Notes: a model not told the origin generated them from the sequence alone. A stretch of 64,000 nucleotides of DNA from Phytopythium helicoides (GCA_024867545.1 JANFNE010000017.1:335001-399000), one strand, 5' to 3'. Shown: positions 21,246 to 33,998, counted from the first letter of the stretch. Numbers and translations: made by a program.

Positions 21246-22397
21246 ATGCAGCTCGCCTCGCTCTTCGTGGCGGTCGCGGCCTCGGCCTTCGCGGCGCTCG
21301 CGCGCGCCGACAACGAGCCGCTGCCCTGGGACGGCCGCGGACAGGACCTGACGGTCTCGACGCTGACGGACAAGTACCTGACGCACATCCTGACGCAGCG
21401 CCAGAACGGCACGGCCGACCCGGCCGACTGGGTGACCATCGACCAGACCGGCCGCTCGAGCTTCAACGACGACACGGGCGTCATCAACATCGCCGTGGAC
21501 CAGTACGCCATCTTCGGCGGCCAGACTAACTTCCGCCGCTCCGAGCTCGTGCAGAACATCGAGAGCGGATCCTCGGGCACCACCTTCTTCCGCTTCAGCT
21601 TCATGAAGGAGAAGGCCTACAACAACAAGTACTCGTGGCAGTGCGTCTTCCCAGAGTCGCACTCGTTCGAGGTGCGCATCGACGCGTCCGTCGACCCGCC
21701 CATGGTCATCTGGTACACGGGCGGCAGCCTCGACGTCAAGTGGGAGACCGAGCTCGTGCTCGGCACGTGGTACAACTTCGGTGTCGCCGTCACCAGCAGC
21801 GACATGACGCTTTACACGAGCACGGGCCAGGACGGCCTCGCGCTCACCAAGACGGCCACCACGGCCTCGTCCGTCACCAGCTACGAGTTCCACATCGGCC
21901 AGCTCACGCTCTCCAACGACGGCAGCGCCGTCGCCATGGTCTCGGGCGTGCAGGACATCCTGGCCTTCAACGGCGTCTCGGTCGAGGACGGCATCCCGTC
22001 GGACGTGAGCTCCGCGGGCTCTGCTGGCTCCACCACGACGACGACCACGTCCACCTCGGGCTCGGACTCGGACGCCACCACTGCTCCTGCCACGACCACT
22101 GCCGCTCCTGCTGCTACGACGGCCGCTCCTGCTGCTACGACGGCCGCTCCTGCTGCCACGACTGCTGCTCCTGCTGCCACGACGGCTGCTCCGGCTGCCT
22201 CGACCACTGCTTCCACTGATGCCAGCGAGTCTGATGAGGACTCGAGCGCTGACGACGAGGCTGACTCGGATGCCGATGAGGCCGACTCGACCACTGCCCC
22301 CGCGACGGACGACTCGACGACGACCACGGAGGCCCCGGCCGCTACCACCAGCGCTCCCACCAGCAGCTCGTGCAAGACCCGCGTGCGTCGCCACTAA
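21246..22397 (+). CDS. Secreted GH131-family beta-glucanase with mucin-like tail (copy 2)
   Basis: 383 residues, no intron; a tandem paralogue of the gene at 19413. Signal peptide 1-21 ends ALARAD. The catalytic-type domain covers about 25-255 and is collinear with copy 1 (LPWDGRGQDLT, NFRRSELVQ, GTTFFRFSF, WETELVLGTWYNFG, EFHIGQLTL). The tail, from about residue 262, is longer than in copy 1 and contains five tandem APAATTA-type heptads followed by an acidic S/D/E stretch, ending CKTRVRRH. The tails differ far more than the catalytic parts, so they expand freely. GC content is higher than in copy 1. Predicted role as for copy 1: secreted glucan hydrolysis. Confidence 0.78.
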   Translation: MQLASLFVAVAASAFAALARADNEPLPWDGRGQDLTVSTLTDKYLTHILTQRQNGTADPADWVTIDQTGRSSFNDDTGVINIAVDQYAIFGGQTNFRRSELVQNIESGSSGTTFFRFSFMKEKAYNNKYSWQCVFPESHSFEVRIDASVDPPMVIWYTGGSLDVKWETELVLGTWYNFGVAVTSSDMTLYTSTGQDGLALTKTATTASSVTSYEFHIGQLTLSNDGSAVAMVSGVQDILAFNGVSVEDGIPSDVSSAGSAGSTTTTTTSTSGSDSDATTAPATTTAAPAATTAAPAATTAAPAATTAAPAATTAAPAASTTASTDASESDEDSSADDEADSDADEADSTTAPATDDSTTTTEAPAATTSAPTSSSCKTRVRRH

Positions 22398-22536
22398 GCG
22401 AGGCGCTGGCGTGCGGTGTGTGTGTTCACTGTAGTAGTGCGTTGTATTACCCTAGAGTGGAGTAAGTAGTCAATCCCACGCGGATGTCCGTCCACCCACA
22501 CCACCAACTTCATGCTCCTCTATCCTTTCTCTACTC

Positions 22537-25500
22537 TCACCGCGCGAACAATGCGACGTCGTTCAGGTAGACGACTTCTTGACCCAGAGCTCCGCCAGCC
22601 ACGGCAGAGTGGCCCCACAAATCTCCTCGGATCCACAAAGCTGATGCTGCAGCCAATCTCCGCCGGAACTCGCCTCGCTCCATTGCTATTCCTGAAGGCT
22701 CGTCAATCCATGCGAAGTCCTCGCGAAGTACTGCCGAGTAGTAAGTCCACTGCTGCTTGCTAGGAAGAGCAAAAGAACCGAGCGACAGCGACATTTGGGT
22801 CGATCCGGAGTCGCTGAAGATGCTCAATCGGCCTCGACGAGGACGAGGAGCTCCGTTTGAACTCGGTGCGAGCATGCGAAATTGCAGTCGACCACCATAC
22901 GCCAACGACAGCTTCGAGACTAGTGTTATAGGAGCTGAAAAGTGCCACACGTTCGAGTACACAGGGCCGCACGGGAATGCCGTGTGGACGCTCGGAGCAA
23001 CACCGGTCGCGAGGCAAGAGCTGGTGTTGCTAGTATTCCGATCGGAGCAGTGAATTAAGCCTGGATATCTCTCGCCTTGGCCCTTCAGGGCAAAGTCTGC
23101 GACTGTGTGTGTGTTGAGATCGACGTTTGCAGAGTCGAAATTCCAGCCGAGGATGAGTGCGTTGCTACTGGCTGCTGCTGGGGGCCACGTCAGCTCCTGG
23201 AGCAGCTCAGATCGCGACAGTCGACGAGCCCACACGTGAACGTGCTGGACGTCGCCGACGAAGCCGGATGCCCCATTTGCAACTTGACAAATCACTGATG
23301 TCATGGATGCGATGTCAGACGGAGCTACCAGTTCAGCAGAGGCAATCGCGACGCAGGGCGGATTCGATGTTGAAGTGGAAAGCACAAGCTGACCAAGAAC
23401 AAGCATGCCACTTGGGGCAATTGACGAGCTGACACGGTACGGACCACCGCTAAATGCGAGCATTCCATTGTCGTAGAGAGCGACACGACCATCGTCTGCG
23501 CTCCAAGTCACTGCGAGAAAATGCCAGGCACCGTCGCTCACATTGACGAATGTAGACAAAGCACGCATTCTGCTGCCAGCATTAATCGATAGCTCCAGGT
23601 TTGAGGGGTTGCATAGAGCAAGGGGAGCCGCCCAGGACGTGTTTGATGTAGATGCGTATGAAAGTAAGCACGCGTTTGGGTCTGTTTGAATAGTCTTGAC
23701 CCAAAGAGATATCGTCAATTCCTGTTCGAACCACATGGTTAGTTCACGAATGGAAAAGCCACCGATGCAAACTCCCTACCGTTGAAGGGAAAACGTCAAT
23801 CCCACCAGCACTTGCAACGTAATCATCGCCGTTCAATTGTAGCGTGCTATATGCTGCCTCAAAGATCTTCATCGATTCGAGGTCAGCCCCCATTTCACAT
23901 GCAAAGCCGCATTCACCCGTAGGTGCTGCTAGGTCGCATGACTGGTTGTATTCACGTTCTCCAACAACCGCATCAACAACAAAAATGCCGTTCGCGTCAA
24001 TACGTAATTGACCGTGGTTCCTTCCACCAGTGATGCTGGTTTCTCCGTTTTCGACAACTTTCCACCCAAGTGCAGGCTGATCGCTGCCAGGTCGAAACTG
24101 CCACGTCTCCAATTGACGGCCTTCATCGTAATCAAATAGGCGAATCGTCACGCTATTGGTGTCTCCCAAGGCAATTCCCGGAGTTTCCGGTGACACTAGC
24201 TCTAGTGTGAACACCTCGAATTGGGCTTCTTTGTCGCTGTCGTCTAGAATTTCCACCTCAACCGTCTGCACCGAGTCTCCAGGATCAAATCGAACAAACA
24301 GTAGCTCCGGGACTCCGTTAACTGAGTTGCTAATAACTGTTGATGATGCAAACCTGTAGTCTTGATCGTACGTCGCTGTACCATCCGATCGTCGGCGCAC
24401 CATTAGCGTGATACTACTCTCACCGCCGATTCCCTGCTGTCGAATAATCGGAATCGATAAACTGCCGGACTTTTCGGTGACGCTGTAAACACTCTTTACG
24501 AAGGAGAAGAGTCCATTACGTTGGTATCCAAGAGCGCGCAGATTCACTGAAGCGTCGGAGGTTGACGGAGCTAGGGTCGAAATTGATACACTAAGGGCCG
24601 AGCCTGGATCTTTGAGCACAATTCCAGTTGAGCTAGTTCGTAAAGCACTGTTCGGGTCCAGAACTTGGACTGCCAGGTCGTCGACGATCTCACTTACGAG
24701 TAGATCTCCGGCGCTTAGAGAAGGCGTGATCTGGAACTGAACGATAACCGATCCTGCAGTCAGAGCTGTAATTGTAATGCGCGTGGTATCAATCCCTAAT
24801 GCTAGTGCCAGAGTTTGGGTGAAATCCATTTTGAAAGTGCTCTCGGCCGCAGACCCTGGGGATATATCTGAAATGTCTTTGTCAAGTTTCAGGGTTACTG
24901 TTGCTACTTCGCGGCTGGGTACAATTTGCTCACTGCTGACTGCAGCCTGCTCCTCTGCAATCGAGGCGACAATGTTGTTAGCACTATTACCGCTGGTTGC
25001 CGCCACAGTACTCGTGGTAGAAGTTGAAGAGCCTGATGCGTCAATTACTTTTATGTCTGAGTACAATTTGTAGCTCTGGCCTTGAAACTTGTAGCAAAGC
25101 CCCATTGACCCCGAGGACTGCTCGGTGAAAGTGAAAGTCGCTCGCTGGTTGATCACGTTTGTTTCGACACTACCAGCGATTGCAGATAGCGTAACACAAT
25201 CACCGTCGCTAGTTGCATCCAACGCACTAACCCATTTGGCAACATCAAAGTCTTGGAGACCTTGACCTTCAAACTGAAACGAAAGCACACTACCCGAACT
25301 AGAAACCGATCGCTGGCGAATCTGCACCTGGTCTATGTTCATCACATTCACGAGCACATTGCCGAACAGCAAGTAACTGTTCATGGAGCCAAAGCGATAG
25401 CACAACTTCCACGTGGCAAAGGAGGATCGACTTGGCTTGGACCAGTTGATATTGGAGCAATATAGCGTAGCGCGAGACTTGCTACTCCAGATCGTGGAGA

Positions 25501-28500
25501 AGCCCCGGAACTTGCCTTCGTGACAGATAGAATTGAGGTCACCATTACAGACAAATACGGAGCGATAGTGTCACTTGAGCACGAAAGTGAATCCGACGGG
25601 ATCCATGCTACCTGGTCTTCGGTGTCGGTGATACCGAAGGTTCCGGAAAGATCAATCTGAGTTTCTTGGTCTGCCACAATTGCTACAGCTTGCGGAATCC
25701 AAACCTCTGCTATGACTACCTCAAGTGCTATCGAACTGAAAATATCAAATGGTTGTCTTGAGAAACTGTAACACAGGAATAACTTCATGTAGCTCTTGGA
25801 GAACACGAGGGTTGACATGTACAAGTCGGATACTGCCGTCGGATCGACAACCATTGACGAGCAACTTGTTGTGCTAGTCGTCCAACTGAGCTGATCCATG
25901 TTGGATAGTCGTAGTCCAGACACTTGGAAGTTCATAGGAGCACCAACCAGCGCTACGTCACGATCGACATGGGTAATACCATACATAGCTAGAGAGTAGC
26001 CGGCGATAAGCGAATATGGTTCATCTCCAAATTGATAGCAAAGATGGAAGACTTCGTCTGTAGTAACTGGGTAACTGCTGATTGTCCCAGTGAAGTAAAA
26101 TAAAGTAGCCTCACTAGACACATATCTTGCAACTGTCATGACTGCGCTACCATCAGCAATACTTGTATTCCCTTCTCCGCAGTCGGCACTTGTTAGCACA
26201 TTTTGGGCCACGAACTTGGCTTGGTCGCCGTTGCTCACACCGGATCCAATTGCAAGCCAGCGCTTTTCGTGTCCAATTGTAGCCACAGAACCTAGCGTTG
26301 TATCTTGTGGAAAATACAGGTCTCGAACCGATGTCAGGGCTTTGACAGTCAACCGAATGGATGGGTATAGCCGAAACGATTCTCCAGAGAATTTGTAGCA
26401 CAGTAACCAAGCAGTACTGTTGGAGCCGTAGTCAAACAGGAACCAGGTGGTCAGATTGTCGTAGATGGCAAGGTCTCTGCCTATAAGGCCCTGTGGGGGC
26501 TGTGAGCCACAGTCAAGAGAACTTTCACCCCCAGCATACAACGATCCATCTACAAACTTAAGTTCATCCTTGGGGCTAACACCGACACCGCTGAAAGCCA
26601 TCAGTTTGCGCTCATTCACCACCGCGATGCTGTCGCTCCCGTAAGCGGTCGCAGTATTAGGATCAACTCCACTCACATACTTCGTGATTCCCCATATCGT
26701 CTTGATGTCGACAGCAAAATCTTCGTATAGCTTATATGGCTCACTGGAAAACCGATAGCACAACGAGCGAGACAAGCCTGCAGAATCACGCGAAGCGCTA
26801 AATTGAAAGTTACCAAATGTTGTCCCGGCGCCATTGTCGTACAGATACATAGCCATGTCGGCGCTGTCGTCAAATTCCTTCATGATATTGAGAAGAGCAA
26901 CGCCAGTATCAGAGCAGTCTAGATTCGCCACAAACTTGGCAAAATCGCCGCTAGCAACACCATCTCCATCAAATAAAAACGTCTTTCGTTCCCCTGAAAC
27001 GGCTACAGATTGACTTCCGAGTAGTGCTCGCATGTTTCGAATACTCTTGACGTCGAGGTAGAGGCCCTCGTAAAGCTTTAATGGCTCGGAACCAAACCCA
27101 TAGCAAAGGTACACTCTTTCTCCGCTATGGATAGGCGAAAACGCGACGGAGAACTCGGCACTGATCCATGAGGAGTATGGCGAAGTGAAGGACAAATAAT
27201 CAGTACCTGAGGGCGGCGACGTTTCTGGTGCGATTAACAGACTCAAGTTCGCACATGGATCAGAGGAAAAAACTTCGGACGTCCATCCCACGCGGTCGTT
27301 GATATCTGTATGAATCCCAGAGAGTACGAACTTCTTGCTTGCTGCAGCAACTGCGACATCCTTGGCCCCTACGATAGCTGCTTTACTGCGTAAGGTGGCG
27401 ATATTGATGCTGATGTCAGCATATCGTTGAAATGGTTCACCTCCAAATCGATAGCAGAGGATTGGTGAGTAGTCACTCTGATCGGCAGTGAAATTGAACT
27501 CTCCTGAGTTGGTTGAGTCTAAAACAACGGTATCCACAAGCTCGAAAGTGGTGCCAGATGTTAGCGTTGCGAGATTGGTATCACAAAACTCTTCACTGCG
27601 ATGAGTCCATCGAACTGCATCACCTGGGCTGACGCCATACCCAAGGAATGTCAGTGGCTCCGGAACATCAGCTACTGCAAGTGAGGCTTCACCTAGCTCA
27701 CCAGAGTATGCGGTGATCATTTTGACCTCAACTAGAACAGTTGCATACAAATGAAATGGCTCATTGCCAAACTGATAGCAGAGCGTTGCAAGTGTTCCTG
27801 CTGCAGAGTTAGAAAAGTTGGTGGCTAATGCCATATTGGAGTCAACAAAAAGCATTGTTTGAGGCTGGCTATTGACAGTATGTTCGAGTCTAAGAGATGA
27901 ATCAGTAGCACTAGCATCGCACGAAAGCGCAGAGCCAGCTTTAATAAAATATGCTCGATCATTGAGGAGCATACCATCACCAACAAGGTTGAAAGTCTTG
28001 TAGGCATCTACAACAGCAACATTATCACTTCCAATTGCTCCAGCAGCTTCAATAGACAAAAGGTATCGAACTTGGACGCGCATCTTCGAGTAAACTACAA
28101 AAGGTTCATTCCCGAACTTATAGCACAGACAAAATGACTTTCCGTGGTTTGACTCTGCAAACGAAACAGAGATTCGTGCATCGCTCCCGTCGATATCGAC
28201 TGCTCGGGAATATGTGTCAGAGCTGCTTGCTCTCAGCTCTAGCTCTGCGAGCGTCGAAGTGTCAAGGCAGTCTGGTGGCGACAGTACCGATGCTGGATCA
28301 TCAACTATTGCGGCGTCTATCCAGCGTATTTGATCTCCCGGGCTAAGACCAAACCCATTAAAAGCCCACGTTTTCTCTTGACTGGCAACAGCAACTTCAG
28401 GGTCCCCTTCAATTGATGTAAATGATTCAATGGACTTGACAGTGAAGCTGAAGGTCGAGTATAGCTTGAATGCGTTTTCACCAAACTTGTAGCACAACGC

Positions 28501-31500
28501 AAACGGTTGTCCAATTGGAGACGGCTCCAAGAATTGAATGTCCACATCGAAATTGCTGCTGATCTTGGCAATGTCAACACCACCGGCATCCGAGTGACCA
28601 ATTGTAGATGGTCCACAGTTAGCATCGCTTGTTGTGCTAGCGTCTACAAATTTAATGACATCGTTCGCAGAGACCGATGCTCCCACAAACGTGAAACGCT
28701 TTAAGACACCAACGACAGCGACAAATTGATCCCCTTCAGAACTTGTTACATCTTCGAGTATGCAGGTGATAGCACTAGTGGTAATGGTTTCACTAACATC
28801 GATCACTCCACCATCTGTAGGTGCGATAGTCTTGCATGTCGCTGTCTCCGTTGCGAGCAATATCTCTGGATTGCGGATCCCATCCACAACGATCTCAATG
28901 TCGGTGTTCTCAGAAATGTCATCCATTATAGTCAAGTTGAACTGGTGATTACTGCATGTTGCCGTTGATAACAGGGCTGGCTTGCTGAAAGCAACAGTGC
29001 ACAAAGCAGGCAGTGTCCAGACATCGGGAAGTGTTAGTTGGATGTAGCCACCCGAGGGAACGCGTCCTGCAGTCTGCAATGATAATTGAGCCGACGTCAC
29101 CAAGCCGGCAACCGGACCCGGTGACTTCAGCAAACTTTGCCACGTCAACGGTCCTGTGAGAGTACCGGCGCTGATTGCTGCTACTTCTATGGACCCTTCA
29201 TTTACGACTCCGCCAGTGTGACTATAAATGGTGATTTGTAGTAGATGTGCTGGTTTTACTGAAGATGGGGTCCTCACATGTGTGATTTGAATCTGTATGT
29301 CCGATCCCTGATCAATCGAAATGCTGGCTTGAAGACAAAGAACTGGAGATATCCAGCTGATGGTCGATGCAGCTTCTATAGTGGAGGTTGTTAGGGTAGC
29401 AGATGCTCCGAAGAGGACCTCCCAGTCATCTTGGAGTGTGATACAGAGAGTTGCACCTGCATTCAATTGCCCTCCGGTTCGTAGTTGAATTGTTTGAGTT
29501 GACACAACTCCAGGTGTTGCGATGGCGGGAACCCAAGACCCGACCGTGCCCAGAGTTGATGCCAACACCTCGTTTACTACAATGTCAAGCGATTCATCAA
29601 CGACCCCACCATCCGAGAGAAAAGTTGAAACTGTGCACGTCGCTGCTGGTTGCAAGGAGTACGGGTTGGTCATGTTCTTGACGATCAGCTCGATCTCCGC
29701 TCCCTCGTCTAAGTTTCCGCGAGTTACAATCACAAGAGTACTGGTTGCCGCATCCCAAGTAACTGAGTTCACTGATATGGAAGAAGGCAGTGTAAACTCT
29801 GCAGATGGAACCACCAAGTTTGGAAATCGCCAACCCACACTTGGGAGTGCAACTCGGATATGACTTCCACTCGGCAGTTGACCACTTAGAATTACTCGCA
29901 GGCGCTGGTCGCTTATCATACTGGCCACTTGCGTCGTTACAGACACCCATGCCTTGTTGCCTCCTAGGGTTCCACGAGATATGCTTAGCGTTGAAATGAC
30001 ACCAGGACCATCAATTACGCCACCGTCGGGTGCTCTTGAAGTTAGGTACACGTAGTTGTCTCCTATTTCCTTTGGTGGATTTTTTACTCCTGGTATCACC
30101 AACGTCACGAGAGAAGCGGCCGGGAGCTCAGCAGCTAAAACAACAGAGAGAATTCGATCATTGCTGTCCCACGAAGTCACACCAACAGAGCCAAGAGACG
30201 GAGACTCAAAACTTGCCGTTCCTGCCGCAGCCAGGGTCCAGCCTTGGTCCGGAAGCTCAAAGTTTAGGCTGCCTCCTATGCCAATTCTGCCATTTGTTGA
30301 AAACGACACTCGCTGGTCGCTTGTAATACCAGCAAACGCATTGACAGATACCCAGATTCGACTGCCTAGGATAACTCCCGCACGAATTACATCCAAATTC
30401 AAACTGCTCGGACCATCGATCTCTATACCAGATGAGTCGAACGTTGTCAACGTAGCGGTTGTTCTCCCAGCGGAGCGCACTGAAACCGGAGTGTCAAGTT
30501 GACTGATAAGTATCTCGATTGAGGACGAGTACGCAGGGATTGGTGCCGTGGTCGTGATTAACAGGACGGCATCGTTGTCAACCCATACAGCTGAGCCAGA
30601 TACTGACGCTAGATTGACAAAGTTGACATCAGGTAAATCACCTGCGGATTGGGCAGTGAAGTCTAGGGTCGGTAGCGCTAAAGCAATTGTTCCTCCAGCT
30701 GGAATCTCACCGCTCACTGAAAATGTAACAAGCACATCGGATCGAATACCTGGCATTGCGATTGTTGTGGCCCAGCTGCACGGCAATTCTTGCACTGCTG
30801 AGATTGGACTCAGTGTTAAGGAATCTGGACCGTCAAGGCGTAACCCTTTTGCGTTCCAGCTCTGGATCACACCAGATGAGAGTTGTGTTCGAACAGAAGG
30901 AGGCATCTGCAACGCTGTAATCTCCATGGTGACAATAGATCCAGCAGGGACCGACGATGAGCCAGTGAAAAGCACAAGTATCGATGTCGATTGCGTGTCC
31001 CAAACTGCAGTGGCTGACACACTCGTATGACTCAACATCGAGACTGAAAGCGATAGCGTGGCAGCACTGTACTCTCCTGCTGGAAGCGTAATATGCACAA
31101 AATCGTCGGGTGAGAGTTTGGCTGAAGTGGTAAAGCTGACATCCACTCGTGATGCTATGCCTGGGTGGGCAAGAACGGGAGTAAAAGATGCGCTAGCCAA
31201 AGACCCAGCTGTGATTTCCACACCAGCGCAGCCCCCGGACTCGATCACGAAACCATTTGCGTCTGTTGTTGAAATGCTAAAATTTCCAGTAATCGAAACA
31301 CCTACAACGCACGAGCCTGATGAGTTCTGACATTCGAATGCACACAGCAATGGACCATCATCATACCGGGGTTTTGCACTGGATCAATATAAAACTCATG
31401 CTGACCAGCTGATAGCGCGAACGTAGCCTGAAAGCTGAATTTGGTGCCTTGAACAGCGCCAGTGAGCTCATCTGTCGCGCTTGAGTCCACTAGTGTCGGC

Positions 31501-32486
31501 GTTTCTTGATTTGAAAAGTCGTTTGGGAAGATAACAACAAAATACCCACCTACAGGAACCGACTCAGCAAGCTGAACAGAGAGATCGTACGTTGTTGATA
31601 CACCAGCAAGCGATGAAAGTGGCGCCATCGCAGCTGATCCCAGTAAGGAGCTTGCGATGACAGCCCCAGCAATCGACCGAGCAAACTGAAATTCGTAGCC
31701 CGCGCTGTCGGTCGTCACGATTGCAAACACGCCTGTTGTGGTCGCACCAGGGTTTGTAATTCCATCAATTTGGAATGTCACGCTTGAGCCTGCCGCGACA
31801 GCACTCCCTACCACTTCAATCTTGACAGAAGTGCCTACAACGGCTGACACTGCCGTCGAGATGTCGACACTAGATGATGGATTCGAGAGCGAAGCTGTAC
31901 TTTCAACTGTAAAGTCGTTCGGAAACGTAATAACGATGACGCTGCTGATGGGGAGCTCCACGTCGCTCGTGAATGCAACTGTCGCCGTTCCAGTTGTGCC
32001 GGCACCTGCGTCATCAGGCGCCACCGATGCCACAGACAACTCGGAGCTCGCAATGCTCACGCCTTCTAGCGCAATGGTGTCGAGTTGATTGCCGGACGAG
32101 TCTTGCACCGTGATGGAGAAAATGCCGGTGGTTCCAGCCGCCGGGTTGGCAACGCTCGAGATGGCGAACGCGAAAGCCGCGTCAGCCGCAATCGCGTCGG
32201 TATCAACAGTTGCGACGACCTGCAATATCGATGTCGACGTCAACGAGAGTGTGGCCGCTCCATTTGCGCTCGTGACCGTCAGCGCGGCGCTGCTTGACAC
32301 CCGAAAGCCCGCGGGGAAGTCGACGACCAGCGCGCTGCCGACCACAACGTCCGCACTGCTGGAGAACTCGACTCTCGCGTCGCTCTCCGCCCCCGCAACC
32401 AGCGACCCGAACGCCACCTTTGCATCATACACCACCGCATTCGCCGCGTTCACCGCCAGCAGCAGCAGCAGCAGTAGCAGCGTCAT
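22537..32486 (-). CDS. Giant secreted modular repeat protein with Calx-beta and LamG-like domains, four exons
   Basis: Exons on the minus strand are 32486..31367, 31316..25486, 25405..23780 and 23721..22537. The introns (50, 80 and 58 nt) all restore the frame, giving 3,253 residues. The ATG at 32486 begins MTLLLLLLLLAVNAANA, a clear signal peptide; longer upstream frame lacks one. Residues about 20-1225 hold nine beta-sandwich-like repeats of ~115-135 residues, each with an alternating strand, then (I/L)P.GG.(I).(I)..P. Residues about 1225-2450 hold eleven repeats of ~115 residues centred on LCYKFGxEPFKLY, each followed by a VAV...F.G.G...GD.V.W/F segment. Then come a segment reminiscent of SEA-type modules (about 2470-2560), a Calx-beta domain (about 2625-2740, GSLSIPIIRQQG to VTIRLFDYDE) and a LamG/concanavalin-like domain in exon 4 (ELTISLWVKT, DGAWHFLAVTW). 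No membrane anchor is visible. An extracellular adhesion or coat role is inferred from architecture. Confidence 0.85.
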
Positions 32487-32554
32487 GCGCACCCACCGAG
32501 AGTCCGTCCGCGTCTCCTCAAGATCTGGCTGTTCCCAAACCGCGGCACACTCCT

Positions 32555-32602
32555 CCCATTGGCCAAAACCCTCCTCCTCCCCCCTCTGATTGGTCAAAAC
32601 CC
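32555..32602. promoter_or_regulatory. Paired CCAAT boxes in a divergent promoter
   Basis: ATTGGCCAAAAC (32558-32569) and ATTGGTCAAAAC (32589-32600) are near-identical 12-mers 31 bp apart. They lie between the start of the giant secreted protein gene (32486, minus) and the small membrane protein gene (32684, plus). CCAAT/ATTGG is the NF-Y site. Confidence 0.5.
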
Positions 32603-32683
32603 GCGCAACGTTTCTCGCCACATGTCGGTGGTGGCGCCCCCCACCCCCCACCCCACAACGCGAACCGACCGACGAGCGACGAG

Positions 32684-33001
32684 ATGGCGAGCCAACTGAC
32701 GCATTTGGCCAAGGAACTGGCGGGCTACAGTGCGTATGCGCTCCCATGCAGAGGCCCTCGCGCTTGCTAACGATCGTTATCCGCAGCCCCCTGGGCTGTT
32801 CCCGCGGCTGTGACGGCCGGCTGGCTGGCCTGGCCCGCGCTCACCGACAGCTACAAGCAGGACGTGCTGGGGCTCAAGCCGGCGGCGCCCGTTGCTGCTG
32901 CGGCCGCTCCCAGCGGCGACAAGCCCGTGTTCCGTGCTGGAGGAAAGTACAAGTACGTGCGGTCCGAGATTGGCGCGGCGCCGACGCTCGAGGAGGACTA
33001 G
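32684..33001 (+). CDS. Small single-span membrane protein, two exons
   Basis: Exons 32684..32729 and 32787..33001 join to 86 residues. The intron (57 nt) has GTGCGT, a TGCTAACG branch site and a CGCAG acceptor. The N-terminus MASQLTHLAKELAGY is amphipathic. Then PWAVPAAVTAGWLAWPAL is a single membrane segment. An Ala/Pro linker follows, and the tail is GKYKYVRSEIGAAPTLEED. The size and build are like accessory subunits of mitochondrial complexes, but I do not recognise the family, so the location is a guess. The splice restores a clean frame, which supports the gene. Confidence 0.65.
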
Positions 33002-33165
33002 GCGGCCGACAGCAGCTGGGTAACGACGCAATGACCAGCGGGACGACGTGCACGGCCGTGCTTTTGCTTTTGTTTTTTTGTTCGCTTCGCTTCACTTGGG
33101 GGCTGCGTGGACTCGACTACAGGGCAGCGCGGCGGACACGGGAGGCTTGCTTGGTTGCTTGCTTG

Positions 33166-33998
33166 CTACAGAGAGGAGGAGGCCGCCGGACTGGGCTCGG
33201 GCTGCCGCAGCACGTAGTCCAGCAGACAGCGCGGCTTCTTGCCGCCCGGGCGGGTCGGCTTCCAGTGGCGCTTGCGCATGTTGGCGAACCAGTTGCGCAC
33301 CTGCTGCTCCGACAGCCCCGTGCGCGCCGCGATCTGCAGGCGCTCGCCCGCCGACGGGTACGGGCTCGCCTTGTGCGCCAGGAACCAGCCGATCAGGAAC
33401 TCGTTCGACGCCCGCGTCAGTCGCGGCCGCTTGCCGCCAGGTGACATGCCGTCCTCGCTGCTCGGCGGCGACAACTCGCGCCGCCGCTTGCCCGCGCCGC
33501 CTGCTACTGCGCGCTGCGTCCTGGCCACCGCCTCCACGCACATGGCGCTCACTAGCTCCCACAGCCGCCAGTAGTACAGCGCGGCCTTCACCATGACGCC
33601 GTCCACGCCGCTGCCCTGCCTCCTGGTTGCTCGCCACGGCGCTGCCGATCACCTGCCAGGCCGCCGCCTGGCCCTGCAGCTCTCGCCGCTGGAACGCCAC
33701 GGCGCGGGCCGCCAGCGCCTCGTAGTTGCTCGGCAGCTCCTCCGGCTCCAGCAGCGCCGCCACCAGCCGCCCAGGCCGCGCCACCAGCGCCGCCAGCCGG
33801 CGCAGCAGCGGCAGCAGCGCGTGACTTGTCGCCGCGCTTGTCCGACGCTCCTGAAGGCTCTGGAGCAGCTCCGGAGCTCGCGAGACCGCGCTCCGCTCGC
33901 CCAGCGCCGCCGCTCGCTCGGCTGTCGGGCGGAGATGCGCGTGGCGGCGGCCTGGAGCGCAGGCGGAGGCGACTGGAGGCGCGCGAGGACTGCGTCAT
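33166..33998 (-). CDS. TALE-class homeodomain transcription factor (5' half unresolved)
   Basis: The last exon (33606..33166 and upstream) encodes a basic region (GKRRREL) and a KN/TALE homeodomain: the three-residue loop extension ASPYPS and the recognition helix EQQVRNWFANMRKRHW are clear. The expected role is DNA binding in the nucleus. Upstream coding is visible as LLPLLRRLAALVARPGRLV through NYEALAARAVAFQRRELQG, in another frame ending near 33653. The two parts join either by a 37-nt GT-AG segment (33616..33652) or by skipping one base in a GGG run. A second frame change is needed further upstream before the only nearby ATG (33998). Very GC-rich. The C-terminal domain is secure; the start and the joins are not. 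Confidence 0.75.

Noticed and set aside
21165..22394. Minus-strand frame of 409 codons opposite the second GH131 gene
   Set aside because: Gly/Arg/Ser-rich shadow generated by the repetitive Thr/Ala codons of the real gene.
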